64,000 bases of DNA from assembly GCF_000377565.1 (NCBI RefSeq), contig NZ_KB898367.1:1-64000 (forward strand), written 5' to 3'. The position numbers were made by a program, and so were the translations under genes. This DNA comes from Rhizobium sp. 2MFCol3.1 (GTDB taxonomy: Bacteria > Pseudomonadota > Alphaproteobacteria > Rhizobiales > Rhizobiaceae). Position 1 is the first letter of the stretch. Each line of letters begins with the position of its first letter. Below the pieces are notes generated by a model, which was not told where the DNA came from, did not search any database, and was given only the letters and a program-made list of their open reading frames with translations. Below, in pieces: positions 44,743 to 53,944 of this stretch.

Positions 44743-45525
44743 CTATCGATAGGCCCGCTCCGAAAACACGCTCATGCCGCTGCGCACCAGAAGCTGATGC
44801 ACGAGCCGCCGGCGCATTGGATTTTCAAGCCGCGCAGCCTTGGAGCCGAGAAACTCGGTTTCGACATGTTCGAAAGCGGCAAGATCGGGAGAGGCGGCAA
44901 TCGCCCTCGAATACTCGGCGTGAAATGCCCGGCGGCAGACATAGGTCTTGTATTTGGTAATGCAGAAGACCGCGAACTCGCCCTGCTGCTCGCGCAGGAA
45001 GTCGGCAACGCCAACCGTCACCTCCGGCCAAGTCGGGTTGAACGTATCGTCGAAGGCGATGATGCCATGATCGGTCAACGTATCCGCCGCCAGATGCGTG
45101 TCTGATATCACGTGATGCAGCATGTGCCCGCCATCGATGCTGAAGAAGCGGACCGGCCCCACTTTCGCGAAGATATCGGCAGGCTTTAGAAGCGTGCTGT
45201 CACCCTTGATCACCAAGTCTTCCAACACAGGAAGGCCGAGCCGGCGGCCGTTCTCGACAAACTGCAGATATTGTGCGCTGCCCTTCGTCGCACTGTCGAG
45301 ATCGAAAAGATCGATGGCGACGATTCGTTGCTCGTCACCGCAAATGCGCCGAAAGAGGAAATAGGATCGCCCGTAGTAGACGCCGATCTCGGCGATCGCC
45401 CCTTCAAAACCGGCCAGAGCCTGATGCTGTAGGATCGCCAGAAACACCAGCGCATCCGGTGGATCGATGTAACCCTCGATCGTTTGAAGATCATGAAAGA
45501 TAAACTTGCGAATAGCTGCATCCAT
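44743..45525 (-). CDS. Class I SAM-dependent methyltransferase
   Basis: 260 residues. Rossmann marks: SAM loop 'GAIAEIGVYYGRSYFLFRRI', acidic strand end 'IVAIDLFDLDSATKG', and 'VRFFSIDGGHMLHHVISDTH' with 'GIIAFDDTF', the arrangement of Methyltransf_24 / TylF-like enzymes in surface-polysaccharide and secondary-metabolite clusters. It stands alone beside galE, with an AT-rich 344-bp upstream region. It may methylate a sugar or small molecule; no partner gene tells which. Confidence 0.78.
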   Translation of the reverse strand: MDAAIRKFIFHDLQTIEGYIDPPDALVFLAILQHQALAGFEGAIAEIGVYYGRSYFLFRRICGDEQRIVAIDLFDLDSATKGSAQYLQFVENGRRLGLPVLEDLVIKGDSTLLKPADIFAKVGPVRFFSIDGGHMLHHVISDTHLAADTLTDHGIIAFDDTFNPTWPEVTVGVADFLREQQGEFAVFCITKYKTYVCRRAFHAEYSRAIAASPDLAAFEHVETEFLGSKAARLENPMRRRLVHQLLVRSGMSVFSERAYR

Positions 45526-45869
45526 GCGCGATGTTTTTCCATATATCTTTGAAGTCTAGTTAAACAGACATAACAGGGCACAAAGCATAGACCATGCATG
45601 AAAGCTAAAATAAGGCAGTATCATAGGTAGCAATATTTTCTGTCACTACCAATAATTCCAGTGATATTGTCGGCTAGGCATGTGTTGATCATGCATCGCA
45701 GGCGAATAATCCTCATTCGACCTGTCTTCGATTTCGGCTGACAAAATTCGCTAATCGCGTTGGCCATAAGATGCGGCGAAAGCGGCGCGCAGCCCACTTC
45801 GTTCTTTTTATCGCCATGTCGTTGGCCTAACTCTGGTGTGGTCCGATTCCAAATCACAGAAGGTGGTGC
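45526..45869. other. AT-rich intergenic region between methyltransferase and galE
   Basis: 344 bp, clearly richer in A+T than its surroundings, divergent between the methyltransferase gene and galE. It should hold both promoters. I find no gene or clear motif. Confidence 0.5.
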
Positions 45870-46853
45870 ATGGCAGGTGAAACAGTTCTGGTCGTTGGTG
45901 GTGCAGGCTATATCGGCTCCCACACATGTCTCGATCTCGCCAACAAGGGCTTCAAGCCCGTCGTTTACGACAACTTCTCCAACGGGCACCGCGAGTTCGT
46001 TAAATGGGGCCCAGCCGAAGAAGGCGATATCAGGGATCGCGCGCGCCTCGACGAGGTTCTGGCCAAGCACAAGCCCGCAGCCATCCTGCACTTCGCGGCC
46101 CTGATCGAGGTCGGTGAATCAGTCAAGGATCCGGTCGCCTTCTACGAGAACAATGTCATCGGCACGCTGACCTTGCTGGCGGCGGCCCAGGCGGCCGGCA
46201 TCAAGGCTTTCGTCTTCTCCTCCACCTGCGCGACCTATGGTCTGCCGCAGAGCGTACCGCTCGATGAAACTCACCGGCAGGTGCCGATCAACCCCTATGG
46301 CCAGACGAAATACATCGTCGAGCAGGCGCTTGCCGATTACGACAAGTACACCGGCTTCCGCTCGGTCGTGCTGCGCTATTTCAACGCCGCCGGCGCCGAT
46401 TTCGAAGGCCGTATCGGCGAGTGGCATCAGCCGGAAACCCACGCGATCCCGCTCGCGATCGACGCAGCACTCGGACGGCGCGACGGTTTCAAGGTGTTCG
46501 GAAGCGATTACGAGACCCGCGACGGCACATGCGTACGTGACTACATCCACGTGCTCGATCTTGCCGACGCGCATGTCCGTGCGGTCGAGCATCTGCTGCG
46601 TGGCGGTGAATCGGTTGCGCTCAATCTCGGCACCGGCACCGGCACGACGGTCAAGGAACTGCTCGGCGCGATCGAAGACGTCTCCGCCAAGCCATTCCCC
46701 GTCGAATATGTCGGCCGCCGCGAAGGCGATTCGCACACGCTGGTTGCCAACAACGACAAGGCGCGCGAAGTGCTTGGCTGGGTGCCGCAACATGATCTCT
46801 CCCAGATCATCCGTTCGGCCTGGAACTGGCATTCGAAATCCAACCATCACTGA
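45870..46853 (+). CDS. galE: UDP-glucose 4-epimerase
   Basis: 327 residues. Extended SDR: NAD loop 'VVGGAGYIGSH', catalytic Ser/Thr in 'FSSTCATYG', and Tyr-Lys in 'NPYGQTKYIVEQ'. 'RDYIHVLDLADAHVRAVEHL' and 'NLGTGTGTTVKELL' are typical. It interconverts UDP-glucose and UDP-galactose; the rhizobial orthologue (exoB) supplies galactose for succinoglycan and LPS. The sulfatase-like gene follows 12 bp later. Confidence 0.95.
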   Translation: MAGETVLVVGGAGYIGSHTCLDLANKGFKPVVYDNFSNGHREFVKWGPAEEGDIRDRARLDEVLAKHKPAAILHFAALIEVGESVKDPVAFYENNVIGTLTLLAAAQAAGIKAFVFSSTCATYGLPQSVPLDETHRQVPINPYGQTKYIVEQALADYDKYTGFRSVVLRYFNAAGADFEGRIGEWHQPETHAIPLAIDAALGRRDGFKVFGSDYETRDGTCVRDYIHVLDLADAHVRAVEHLLRGGESVALNLGTGTGTTVKELLGAIEDVSAKPFPVEYVGRREGDSHTLVANNDKAREVLGWVPQHDLSQIIRSAWNWHSKSNHH

Positions 46854-46865
46854 TTGGCCAGATCG

Positions 46866-48386
46866 ATGACGGGCAAACCGAACATTCTGCTGATCACCGC
46901 GGACCAGTGGCGCGGCGATTGCCTCTCGGCACGCAATCACGCCTGCGTCAGGACGCCGAATGTCGATGCGCTAGCGTCCGAAGGCACGCTGTTTGCCCGT
47001 CATTTCGCTGGTGCCGCGCCGTGTTCGCCGGCGCGCGCCACGCTCTATACCGGTCTCTACCAGATGAACCATAGGGTTTGCCGCAACGGCTCGCCCCTCG
47101 ATGGCAAGTTCGACAATCTGGCACTAGCGGCACGCCGCGCCGGCTACGAGCCGACCCTGTTCGGCTACACGGATACGGCGCCCGACCCTCGCGGCGTCGA
47201 TGCCAACGACCCGCATCTGACCACCTATGAAGGCCTGCTGCCTGGCTTTACCGCACGGCAACTCCTCCCGGAACATGAGAAACAATGGCTATCCTGGCTT
47301 CGATCGCGCGGCCATCAGGATGCAACGAGCCGCGACATTCACGTCCCCTTGGGAGCCCGACCCGGCGAAATCTCCAACGCGCCAACCGCCTATTCGAAAG
47401 ACGAGACGCAGACGGCGTTCCTAACCGGCGAGTTCATTCGCTGGCTGGGCGAACAGAATAGGCCCTGGTTCGCGCACATATCCTTCCTGCGCCCCCATCC
47501 GCCCTTTTCAGCACCGGCGCCGTACAACGACATGTTCTCGCCCGAGGACGGGCCCGCCTTTTCCCGTGCGGCCGATCGAAAGAGCGAGGAGGCATCACAC
47601 CCCTATCTCGCCTACGCGATGCCGCGAAACGACAAGGGCAGCTTCATCCACGGCGCAACCGGCCCGGTTGATGACTGGAACGCCGGGGATATCGCAGCCA
47701 TCCGTGCCATCTACTATGGAATGATCGCCGAGGTGGACGCGCAGCTCGGCCATATCTGGGCCGCGCTCAAGGATGCCGGCGCCTGGGAAAACACGGTGAT
47801 CGTCTTCACGTCGGATCATGCGGAGATGGCCGGCGATCACTGGACCTTCGGCAAGGGCGGCTTCTTTGATGGAAGCTATCACATCCCGTTGGTCATCCGT
47901 GATCCGCGATCGGGCACCCGCGGCGAAACGGTCGAGCAATTCACCAGCGCCGCCGATATCTTTCCGACGCTTTGCGACCGCTTGAACGTCGAGCCGGAAA
48001 ACGGCCTGGATGGGCAGTCGCTGCTACCCTTTACCGAAGGGAAGGGCGCCGTGAACTGGCGGGATGCGGCCTTCTGGGAGTTCGATTTCCGCGACATCGC
48101 TCACCAGCATGCCGAGCGGCATTTCGGCCTGCGATCAAACGAATGCAATCTCGCCGTCGTCAGGGACGAGAATTTCAAATACGTGCATTTCGCCGGCTTG
48201 GCGCCGTTGCTCTTCGATCTCAGGAACGACCCGATGGAGCTACGAAATATCGCGGCCGACCCAGCGCACGCTTCGACACGGCTCGCCTACGCGGAAAAAC
48301 TGCTGTCGCTGCGCGCCCGCCACCTCGACCAGACGCTCGCCTACACAGAGCTGACGGAGAAAGGGCCGGTTCGACACCGGCCCTGA
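46866..48386 (+). CDS. Phosphonate monoester hydrolase / arylsulfatase-type enzyme
   Basis: 506 residues from ATG 46866 (MTGKPNILLITADQWRGDC). Alkaline phosphatase superfamily: metal Asp in 'ITADQWRGD', the nucleophile motif CxPxR in 'APCSPARATLYTGLYQMNHR' (Cys to be converted to formylglycine), and 'VFTSDHAEMAGDHWTFGKGG'. Length, 'LYQMNHRVCRNGSPLD' and the ending 'YEFDFRD..' / 'FKYVHFAGLAPLLFDL' pattern are close to the R. leguminosarum phosphonate monoester hydrolase. It lies right behind galE and is probably co-transcribed. The natural substrate is unknown; the family is promiscuous for phosphate, phosphonate and sulfate esters. Confidence 0.88.
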   Translation: MTGKPNILLITADQWRGDCLSARNHACVRTPNVDALASEGTLFARHFAGAAPCSPARATLYTGLYQMNHRVCRNGSPLDGKFDNLALAARRAGYEPTLFGYTDTAPDPRGVDANDPHLTTYEGLLPGFTARQLLPEHEKQWLSWLRSRGHQDATSRDIHVPLGARPGEISNAPTAYSKDETQTAFLTGEFIRWLGEQNRPWFAHISFLRPHPPFSAPAPYNDMFSPEDGPAFSRAADRKSEEASHPYLAYAMPRNDKGSFIHGATGPVDDWNAGDIAAIRAIYYGMIAEVDAQLGHIWAALKDAGAWENTVIVFTSDHAEMAGDHWTFGKGGFFDGSYHIPLVIRDPRSGTRGETVEQFTSAADIFPTLCDRLNVEPENGLDGQSLLPFTEGKGAVNWRDAAFWEFDFRDIAHQHAERHFGLRSNECNLAVVRDENFKYVHFAGLAPLLFDLRNDPMELRNIAADPAHASTRLAYAEKLLSLRARHLDQTLAYTELTEKGPVRHRP

Positions 48387-48393
48387 TTGATCG

Positions 48394-48903
48394 TCAAGAA
48401 AAGCGTCCGAGATAATCGAGCTTGCCGACCTGCGCACCCTTGTTGCGCAGGATCGCGTGCGCCATCGAGATGTGGAAATAGAAATTCGGCAGCGCGAAGC
48501 TCAAGACGTAGTCGTCGCCACGGAAGACCGTTCTGTTGCCGCCTGGAGAAATGACGACCTCGCGGGTTTCAGCACCATCGAGCGCATCCGGTGACACGGT
48601 CGCAAGATAGGCTTCCGTTTTCGCGACACGCGCCCTGAGCTCGGCAATCGTCGTTTCGTTGTCCTCGAATTTCGGCGCATCCGTACCCGTTAGCCGTGCA
48701 ATGGCGAGCTTGGCGCTATCGGTGGCCCGCTGGTATTGGCCAGAAAACGGCAGCATGTCCGGCGCCAGCCGCGTCGCGACGAGCTCCACTGGATCGATGC
48801 CCTTCTCGCCGGCGAAGGCCTCAGCCTTGTCGAGGTAGTTGGTCAAGGTTGTCAGGCCGCGCTGAAATACAGGCACTGTCAGGCGATAGATTGAAATAGA
48901 CAT
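48394..48903 (-). CDS. DUF1993 protein
   Basis: 169 residues from ATG 48903 (MSISIYRLTVPVFQRGLTTLTNYLDKA), GGAG 6 nt upstream. 'LVATRLAPDMLPFSGQYQRATDSAK' and 'YVLSFALPNFYFHISMAHAILRNKG' match DUF1993, helical DinB-like proteins without known activity. Convergent with the sulfatase-type gene with a 7-bp gap. Confidence 0.85.
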   Translation of the reverse strand: MSISIYRLTVPVFQRGLTTLTNYLDKAEAFAGEKGIDPVELVATRLAPDMLPFSGQYQRATDSAKLAIARLTGTDAPKFEDNETTIAELRARVAKTEAYLATVSPDALDGAETREVVISPGGNRTVFRGDDYVLSFALPNFYFHISMAHAILRNKGAQVGKLDYLGRFS

Positions 48904-49160
48904 TGCGCTCTCCACCGGGGCCGACGACCGGCCACCGTTTCCGCGATATCATATAGTCGGGCAACATCTGATTTTCATCGGCCGGCGCAGCATTCTCTGT
49001 GTTTTTGGAGAGCCCGATCGAGGCCGCAATGCTGCACCTAACCATGGGTTGTTGCGTCAAAATAATCTCAAAAAAGGGGTGGCGTATTCCGCCAGCTTTT
49101 CTATTCTGCGCGCTTCGCATCGCCCGCCCTGGCTCTGGAGCTGGGCTTACAGGAACTGAC

Positions 49161-50219
49161 ATGCAATTCGTATTCGACGGCCACAACGACGTTCTCCTCC
49201 GCCTCTGGACGCATGAGCGGGAGGGCGGCGACCCCGTCGCCGAGTTTGCCAACGGAACTGATAGCGGCCACATCGACGCGCCTCGCGCCAAGGCAGGCGG
49301 CCTCGCCGGCGGCCTTTGCGCCATTTATATCCCGTCGGGCGATCTGGTCTTCGCCGATCCCGACAAGGATGGCCACTACGTCACCCCGCTTGCAGCGCCT
49401 CTCGATCCATTGCCATCGCTGCGGATCGCCAATGAAATGGCCGCGATCGCCCTTCGCCTCGATCGCGCCGGCGCCTGGCGCCTGTGCCGCACGGTCAAGG
49501 ACATCCGCAAATCCATCGACGACGGTGTTTTCGCCGCGGTCATGCACATGGAAGGCTGCGAAGCGATCGGGTCGGATCTGGCCGCGCTGGAAGTCTTCTA
49601 CGCGGCAGGCCTGCGTTCGCTCGGCCCGGTCTGGAGCCGGCACAACATCTTCGGCCACGGCGTTCCGTTTGCCTTCCCGATGTCGCCAGATACCGGCCTC
49701 GGCCTGACCGACGCCGGCTTCGAGCTGGTTCGCGAGTGCAACCGCCTGGGCATCATGATCGATCTCGCCCACATCACCGAAAAGGGCTTCTGGGATGTGG
49801 CGAAGACGACGGACCAGCCGCTCGTCGCCAGCCACTCGAACGTCCATGCGCTGACACCGGTCGCGCGCAACCTGACCGACAGGCAGCTCGACGCCATCAA
49901 GGAAAGCCGCGGCCTCGTCGGCCTCAACTATGCAACCGCCATGCTGCGCGACGACGCCCGCTCGGACGGCGACACGCCGCTCAGCGACATGGTTCGCCAT
50001 ATCGACTACCTCGTCGAGCGCATCGGCATCGATTGCGTGGCGCTCGGATCGGACTTCGATGGCGCAACCATACCGGATGAAATCGGCGATGCCTCGGGCA
50101 ACCAGAAGCTGATTGATGCGCTTCAGCGTGCTGGATATGGTGGCGAGGATTTGAAGAAAATGGCCAGCGAAAACTGGCTTCGAATTCTGTCTTCGGCATG
50201 GGGAGAAGAGGCTGCCTGA
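49161..50219 (+). CDS. Membrane dipeptidase-like zinc peptidase (M19)
   Basis: 352 residues from ATG 49161 (MQFVFDGHNDVLLRLW), AGGA 6 nt upstream; an in-frame upstream start at 48999 has no support. Renal-dipeptidase fold: metal ligands in 'FDGHNDVL', 'MHMEGCEAIG', 'LIDLAHITEKGF' and 'VASHSNVHAL'. It cleaves dipeptides, in bacteria often with D-residues. It is followed after 51 bp by a peptide ABC transporter and probably processes imported dipeptides. Confidence 0.9.
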   Translation: MQFVFDGHNDVLLRLWTHEREGGDPVAEFANGTDSGHIDAPRAKAGGLAGGLCAIYIPSGDLVFADPDKDGHYVTPLAAPLDPLPSLRIANEMAAIALRLDRAGAWRLCRTVKDIRKSIDDGVFAAVMHMEGCEAIGSDLAALEVFYAAGLRSLGPVWSRHNIFGHGVPFAFPMSPDTGLGLTDAGFELVRECNRLGIMIDLAHITEKGFWDVAKTTDQPLVASHSNVHALTPVARNLTDRQLDAIKESRGLVGLNYATAMLRDDARSDGDTPLSDMVRHIDYLVERIGIDCVALGSDFDGATIPDEIGDASGNQKLIDALQRAGYGGEDLKKMASENWLRILSSAWGEEAA

Positions 50220-50270
50220 GACTGCTGACGTGCTTTGACTGAATTCAAGAATGAACAGGGGACGAAAATT

Positions 50271-51914
50271 ATGATGATGACCAGATTGAACCGCAGCTTC
50301 CGTGCGCTTTCCGCCGGCGCCGCCCTTTCCATCCTGATGATGGCCGCGCCCGCTGCCTTCGCCGAGACCCCGAAGGATACCCTCGTCGAGGGCTTCGCGA
50401 TCGACGACATCATCACCATGGACCCGGGCGAAGCCTTCGAGCTCTCGACCGCCGAGATGACCAGCAACACCTACAGCCTGCTCGTGCGCCTCGACATGGC
50501 CGACACGTCCAAGGTCAAGGGCGACCTCGCCGAGAGCTGGACCGTTTCGGATGACGGCCTGACCTATACGTTCAAGCTGAAGCCCGGCATGAAGTTCGCC
50601 TCCGGCAACCCGATCACCGCCGAAGACGTTGCATGGTCCTTCGAGCGCGCCGTCAAGCTCGACAAGAGCCCCGCCTTCATCATCACCCAGTTCGGCATCA
50701 CGGGTGACAACGTCACCGAAAAAGCCAAGGCGACCGACGAGAACACCTTCACCTTCACCGTCGACAAGCCCTACGCACCAAGCTTCGTCCTGAACTGCCT
50801 CACTGCAACGGTCGCTTCCGTCGTCGACAAGAAGCTGGTTCTCGACCACGTCAAGCCGGTCACCCCGTCGGCCGACTACAAGTACGACAACGACTTCGGC
50901 AACGAGTGGCTGAAGACCGGCTATGCCGGCTCCGGCGCCTTCAAGCTGCGCGAATGGCGCGCCAACGAAGTGGTCGTGCTCGAGCGCAACGACAACTACT
51001 ACGGCGAAAAGGCCAAGCTCGCCCGCGTCATCTATCGCTTCATGAAGGAAAGCTCGGCGCAGCGCCTGGCGCTTGAGGCCGGTGACATCGACATCGCGCG
51101 TAACCTGGAGCCGGGCGACCTCGACGCCGTCGCCAAGAACGCCGATCTCGCCAGCGAGAGCGCGCCGAAGGGCACCGTCTACTTCATCAGCCTCAACTCC
51201 AAGAACGAGAACCTGAAGAAGCCGGAAGTCCAGGAAGCCTTCAAGTACCTGGTCGACTACGATGCGATCGGCGCCACCCTGATCAAGGGCATCGGCGAAA
51301 TCCACCAGACCTTCCTGCCGAAGGGCCAGCTCGGTGCGCTCGACGAGAACCCCTATAAGTTCGATGTCGCCAAGGCCAAGGAACTGCTCGCCAAGGCAGG
51401 CCTGAAGGACGGCTTCTCGGTCACCATCGACGTGCGCAACACGCAGCCGGTAACCGGTATCGCCGAATCCATCCAGCAGTCGGTCGCCCAGGCCGGCATC
51501 AAGATGGAAATCATCCCGGGTGACGGCAAGCAGACGCTGACCAAGTTCCGCGCCCGCACGCACGACATCTACATCGGCCAGTGGGGCTCCGACTACTTCG
51601 ACCCGAACTCCAACGCCGATACCTTCACCAGCAATCCGGATAACTCCGACGCCGGCACCGTGAAGACGCTCGCTTGGCGCAACACGTTTGAAGCACCTGA
51701 GCTGGACAAGGAAGCCAAGGCTGCCCTGCTCGAGCGCGATAACGACAAGCGCGCGGCGATGTATCAGGATATCCAGAAGAAGTATCTGGCGAACAGCCCG
51801 TTCGTCTTCATCTTCCAGCAGACCGAAGTCGCGGGCTACCGCAAGGGCGTATCGAACTTCAAACTCGGCCCGAGCTTCGACACCAACTATGTCGGCATGA
51901 TCGGCAAGGAATGA
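50271..51914 (+). CDS. Peptide ABC transporter substrate-binding protein (SBP_bac_5)
   Basis: 547 residues from ATG 50271, AGGGGA 8 nt upstream. Signal peptide ending 'MMAAPAAFAETP'. DppA/OppA-type body: 'DIITMDPGEAFELST', 'DLAESWTVSDDGLTYTFKLKPGMKFASGNPITAEDVAWSFERA', 'GSGAFKLREWRANEVVVLERNDNYY', 'QWGSDYFDPNSNADTF'. Periplasmic capture of peptides or similar solutes. First transporter gene, directly behind the dipeptidase. Confidence 0.92.
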   Translation: MMMTRLNRSFRALSAGAALSILMMAAPAAFAETPKDTLVEGFAIDDIITMDPGEAFELSTAEMTSNTYSLLVRLDMADTSKVKGDLAESWTVSDDGLTYTFKLKPGMKFASGNPITAEDVAWSFERAVKLDKSPAFIITQFGITGDNVTEKAKATDENTFTFTVDKPYAPSFVLNCLTATVASVVDKKLVLDHVKPVTPSADYKYDNDFGNEWLKTGYAGSGAFKLREWRANEVVVLERNDNYYGEKAKLARVIYRFMKESSAQRLALEAGDIDIARNLEPGDLDAVAKNADLASESAPKGTVYFISLNSKNENLKKPEVQEAFKYLVDYDAIGATLIKGIGEIHQTFLPKGQLGALDENPYKFDVAKAKELLAKAGLKDGFSVTIDVRNTQPVTGIAESIQQSVAQAGIKMEIIPGDGKQTLTKFRARTHDIYIGQWGSDYFDPNSNADTFTSNPDNSDAGTVKTLAWRNTFEAPELDKEAKAALLERDNDKRAAMYQDIQKKYLANSPFVFIFQQTEVAGYRKGVSNFKLGPSFDTNYVGMIGKE

Positions 51915-51932
51915 TCCGGCAGGATTGATAGA

Positions 51933-53000
51933 TTGAGCATCGTCGAAACAAAGACGGAAGCACGGCCGAAACCCGGCCGTGCTCTTCCTTTTGCGAAGGC
52001 TGTGGGCCGTTTTCTGGTCGCCGCCGTCACCACCTATCTCGGCCTTCTGGCCGTGACCTTTTTCATCGGCCGCGTTGTGCCCATCGATCCGGTGCTCGCC
52101 ATTCTCGGCGACCGCGCGCCCGCCCACGTGGTTGAGCGCGTACGGCGCGAAATGGGCTTCGACCTGCCGCTCTACCAGCAGTTCTATATCTACCTCAAAG
52201 GCATCCTGGCGGGCGATTTCGGCACCTCGGTGCTGACGACCAATCCCGTCATGGTCGATATCAAGCGTGTCTTTCCGGCGACGATCGAACTCGCCACGCT
52301 CGGCACCATCATCGGCTCGGTGATCGGCGTCCCGCTCGGTGTGCTTGCCGCCGTCAAGCGCGGCAGCTTCGCCGACCAGATCGTGCGCGTCATCGGCTTG
52401 ATCGGCTATTCCGTGCCCATCTTCTGGCTGTCGCTGATCTCTCTGGTGATCTTCTATGCCAAGCTGCGCTGGGTCGCCTTCCCCGGCCGCATCGACATCG
52501 TTTTCGAATATAGCTTCACGCCGGTCACCGGCTTCTACCTGCTCGACAGCGCCATGCAGGGGCAGTGGGATGTCTTCTATGACGTCTTCCGCCACATCAT
52601 CCTGCCCGCTTCGCTGCTCGGCTATTTCTCGCTCGCCTATATCAGCCGCATGACCCGCAGCTTCATGCTGAACGAGCTTAGCCAGGAATATGTGGTTGCC
52701 GCGCGCGCCAAGGGCCTGTCGGAAACCCGGGTGATCTGGGGCCATGCGCTGCGCAACGCTGCGGTGCCGCTCGTCACCGTCATCGCGCTCTCCTATGCCG
52801 GACTGCTCGAAGGTTCGGTCCTGACCGAAACGGTCTTCTCCTGGCCCGGCATCGGCCTCTACATCACCAATTCGCTGCAGAATGCCGATATGAACGCCGT
52901 GCTTGGCGGCACGATCGTCATCGGCACCGTCTTCATCGGTATCAACCTCTTGTCTGATCTTCTTTATCGGACCCTCGATCCCAGGACCCGAACCCGATGA
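51933..53000 (+). CDS. Peptide ABC transporter permease 1
   Basis: 355 residues from TTG 51933, AGGA 8 nt upstream. DppB/OppB-type with six membrane helices: 'LGLLAVTFFIGRVVPIDPVLAILGDRAP', the long periplasmic loop, 'GVLAAVKRGSFADQIVRVIGLIGYSVPIFWL', EAA loop 'YVVAARAKGLSETRVIWGHALRNAAVPLVTVI'. It overlaps permease 2 by ATGA. Confidence 0.93.
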   Translation: MSIVETKTEARPKPGRALPFAKAVGRFLVAAVTTYLGLLAVTFFIGRVVPIDPVLAILGDRAPAHVVERVRREMGFDLPLYQQFYIYLKGILAGDFGTSVLTTNPVMVDIKRVFPATIELATLGTIIGSVIGVPLGVLAAVKRGSFADQIVRVIGLIGYSVPIFWLSLISLVIFYAKLRWVAFPGRIDIVFEYSFTPVTGFYLLDSAMQGQWDVFYDVFRHIILPASLLGYFSLAYISRMTRSFMLNELSQEYVVAARAKGLSETRVIWGHALRNAAVPLVTVIALSYAGLLEGSVLTETVFSWPGIGLYITNSLQNADMNAVLGGTIVIGTVFIGINLLSDLLYRTLDPRTRTR

Positions 53001-53944
53001 GCATGCAAGCAAACAACACCGCAACCAATGTCAGAGCGATGACCCGCCGCGAGTGGCTGCTCTCCGACCGGCCGCAATCTCGTACTCAGGCCCGCCTCGG
53101 CCGCGCCTACGTCACCTGGCGGCAGTTTACAGCCAACCGCCTGGCGGTCGTTGGTCTCTTCATCATCATCGCGCTGCTCGTGATGGCCGCCTTCGCCGAT
53201 GTGCTGGCCACGCACTCGCCCGTCGTCGGCGATCTCCGTAACGCCCGCCTTCTGCCTCCAGGCGCCGAGGGCTATCTTCTCGGAACCGACGATCAGGGCC
53301 GCGATATCTATTCGCGCCTGATCTACGGTTCACGCCTGACGCTGATGGTCGTCGTCCTCGTCGCCATCATCTCGGCGCCGATCGGACTCCTGGTCGGCAC
53401 CGTTTCCGGCTATGCCGGCGGCTGGGTCGATGCCATCCTGATGCGCATCACCGATATCTTCCTCGCCTTCCCGAAACTCGTCCTGGCGCTCGCCTTCGTC
53501 GCAGCACTCGGCCCGGGCATCCAGAACGCCATCATCGCCATCGCCATCACCTCCTGGCCGCCATACGCCCGTATCGCGCGCGCCGAGACCCTGACGGTGC
53601 GGCGCTCCGATTACATCTCGGCTGTCCGCCTGATGGGCGCGTCGCCGCTGCGTATCGTCGTGCGCCATGTCATGCCGCTCTGCATCTCCTCGCTGATCGT
53701 GCGCGTCACGCTCGACATGGCGGGCATCATCCTGACGGCGGCCGGCCTTGGCTTCCTCGGCCTCGGCGCCCAGCCGCCGCTGCCGGAATGGGGCGCGATG
53801 ATCGCCTCGGGCCGCCGCTTCATCCTAGACCAATGGTGGGTTGCCGCCATGCCGGGGATCGCCATCCTCGTTGTCAGCCTCGGCTTCAACCTGCTTGGAG
53901 ACGGCCTGCGCGACGCGCTGGATCCGAAGGAGAGCGGCCAATGA
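52997..53944 (+). CDS. Peptide ABC transporter permease 2
   Basis: 315 residues. DppC/OppC-type: N-terminal helix 'LAVVGLFIIIALLVMAAFADVLATH', 'LGTDDQGRDIYSRLIYGSRLTLMV', EAA loop 'YISAVRLMGASPLRIVVRHVMPLC', and 'AAGLGFLGLGAQPPLPEWGAMI'. ATGA overlaps on both sides. Confidence 0.93.
   Translation: MSMQANNTATNVRAMTRREWLLSDRPQSRTQARLGRAYVTWRQFTANRLAVVGLFIIIALLVMAAFADVLATHSPVVGDLRNARLLPPGAEGYLLGTDDQGRDIYSRLIYGSRLTLMVVVLVAIISAPIGLLVGTVSGYAGGWVDAILMRITDIFLAFPKLVLALAFVAALGPGIQNAIIAIAITSWPPYARIARAETLTVRRSDYISAVRLMGASPLRIVVRHVMPLCISSLIVRVTLDMAGIILTAAGLGFLGLGAQPPLPEWGAMIASGRRFILDQWWVAAMPGIAILVVSLGFNLLGDGLRDALDPKESGQ

Noticed and set aside
45105..45121. TGATATCACGTGATGCA as a second parS site
   Set aside because: Only the central CACGTGA agrees with parS; the flanks do not, and it lies inside a coding region.
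49101..53024. 1307-residue open frame antisense to the dipeptidase and transporter genes
   Set aside because: A by-product of high-GC codon use opposite well-supported genes; low-complexity composition, no domains.
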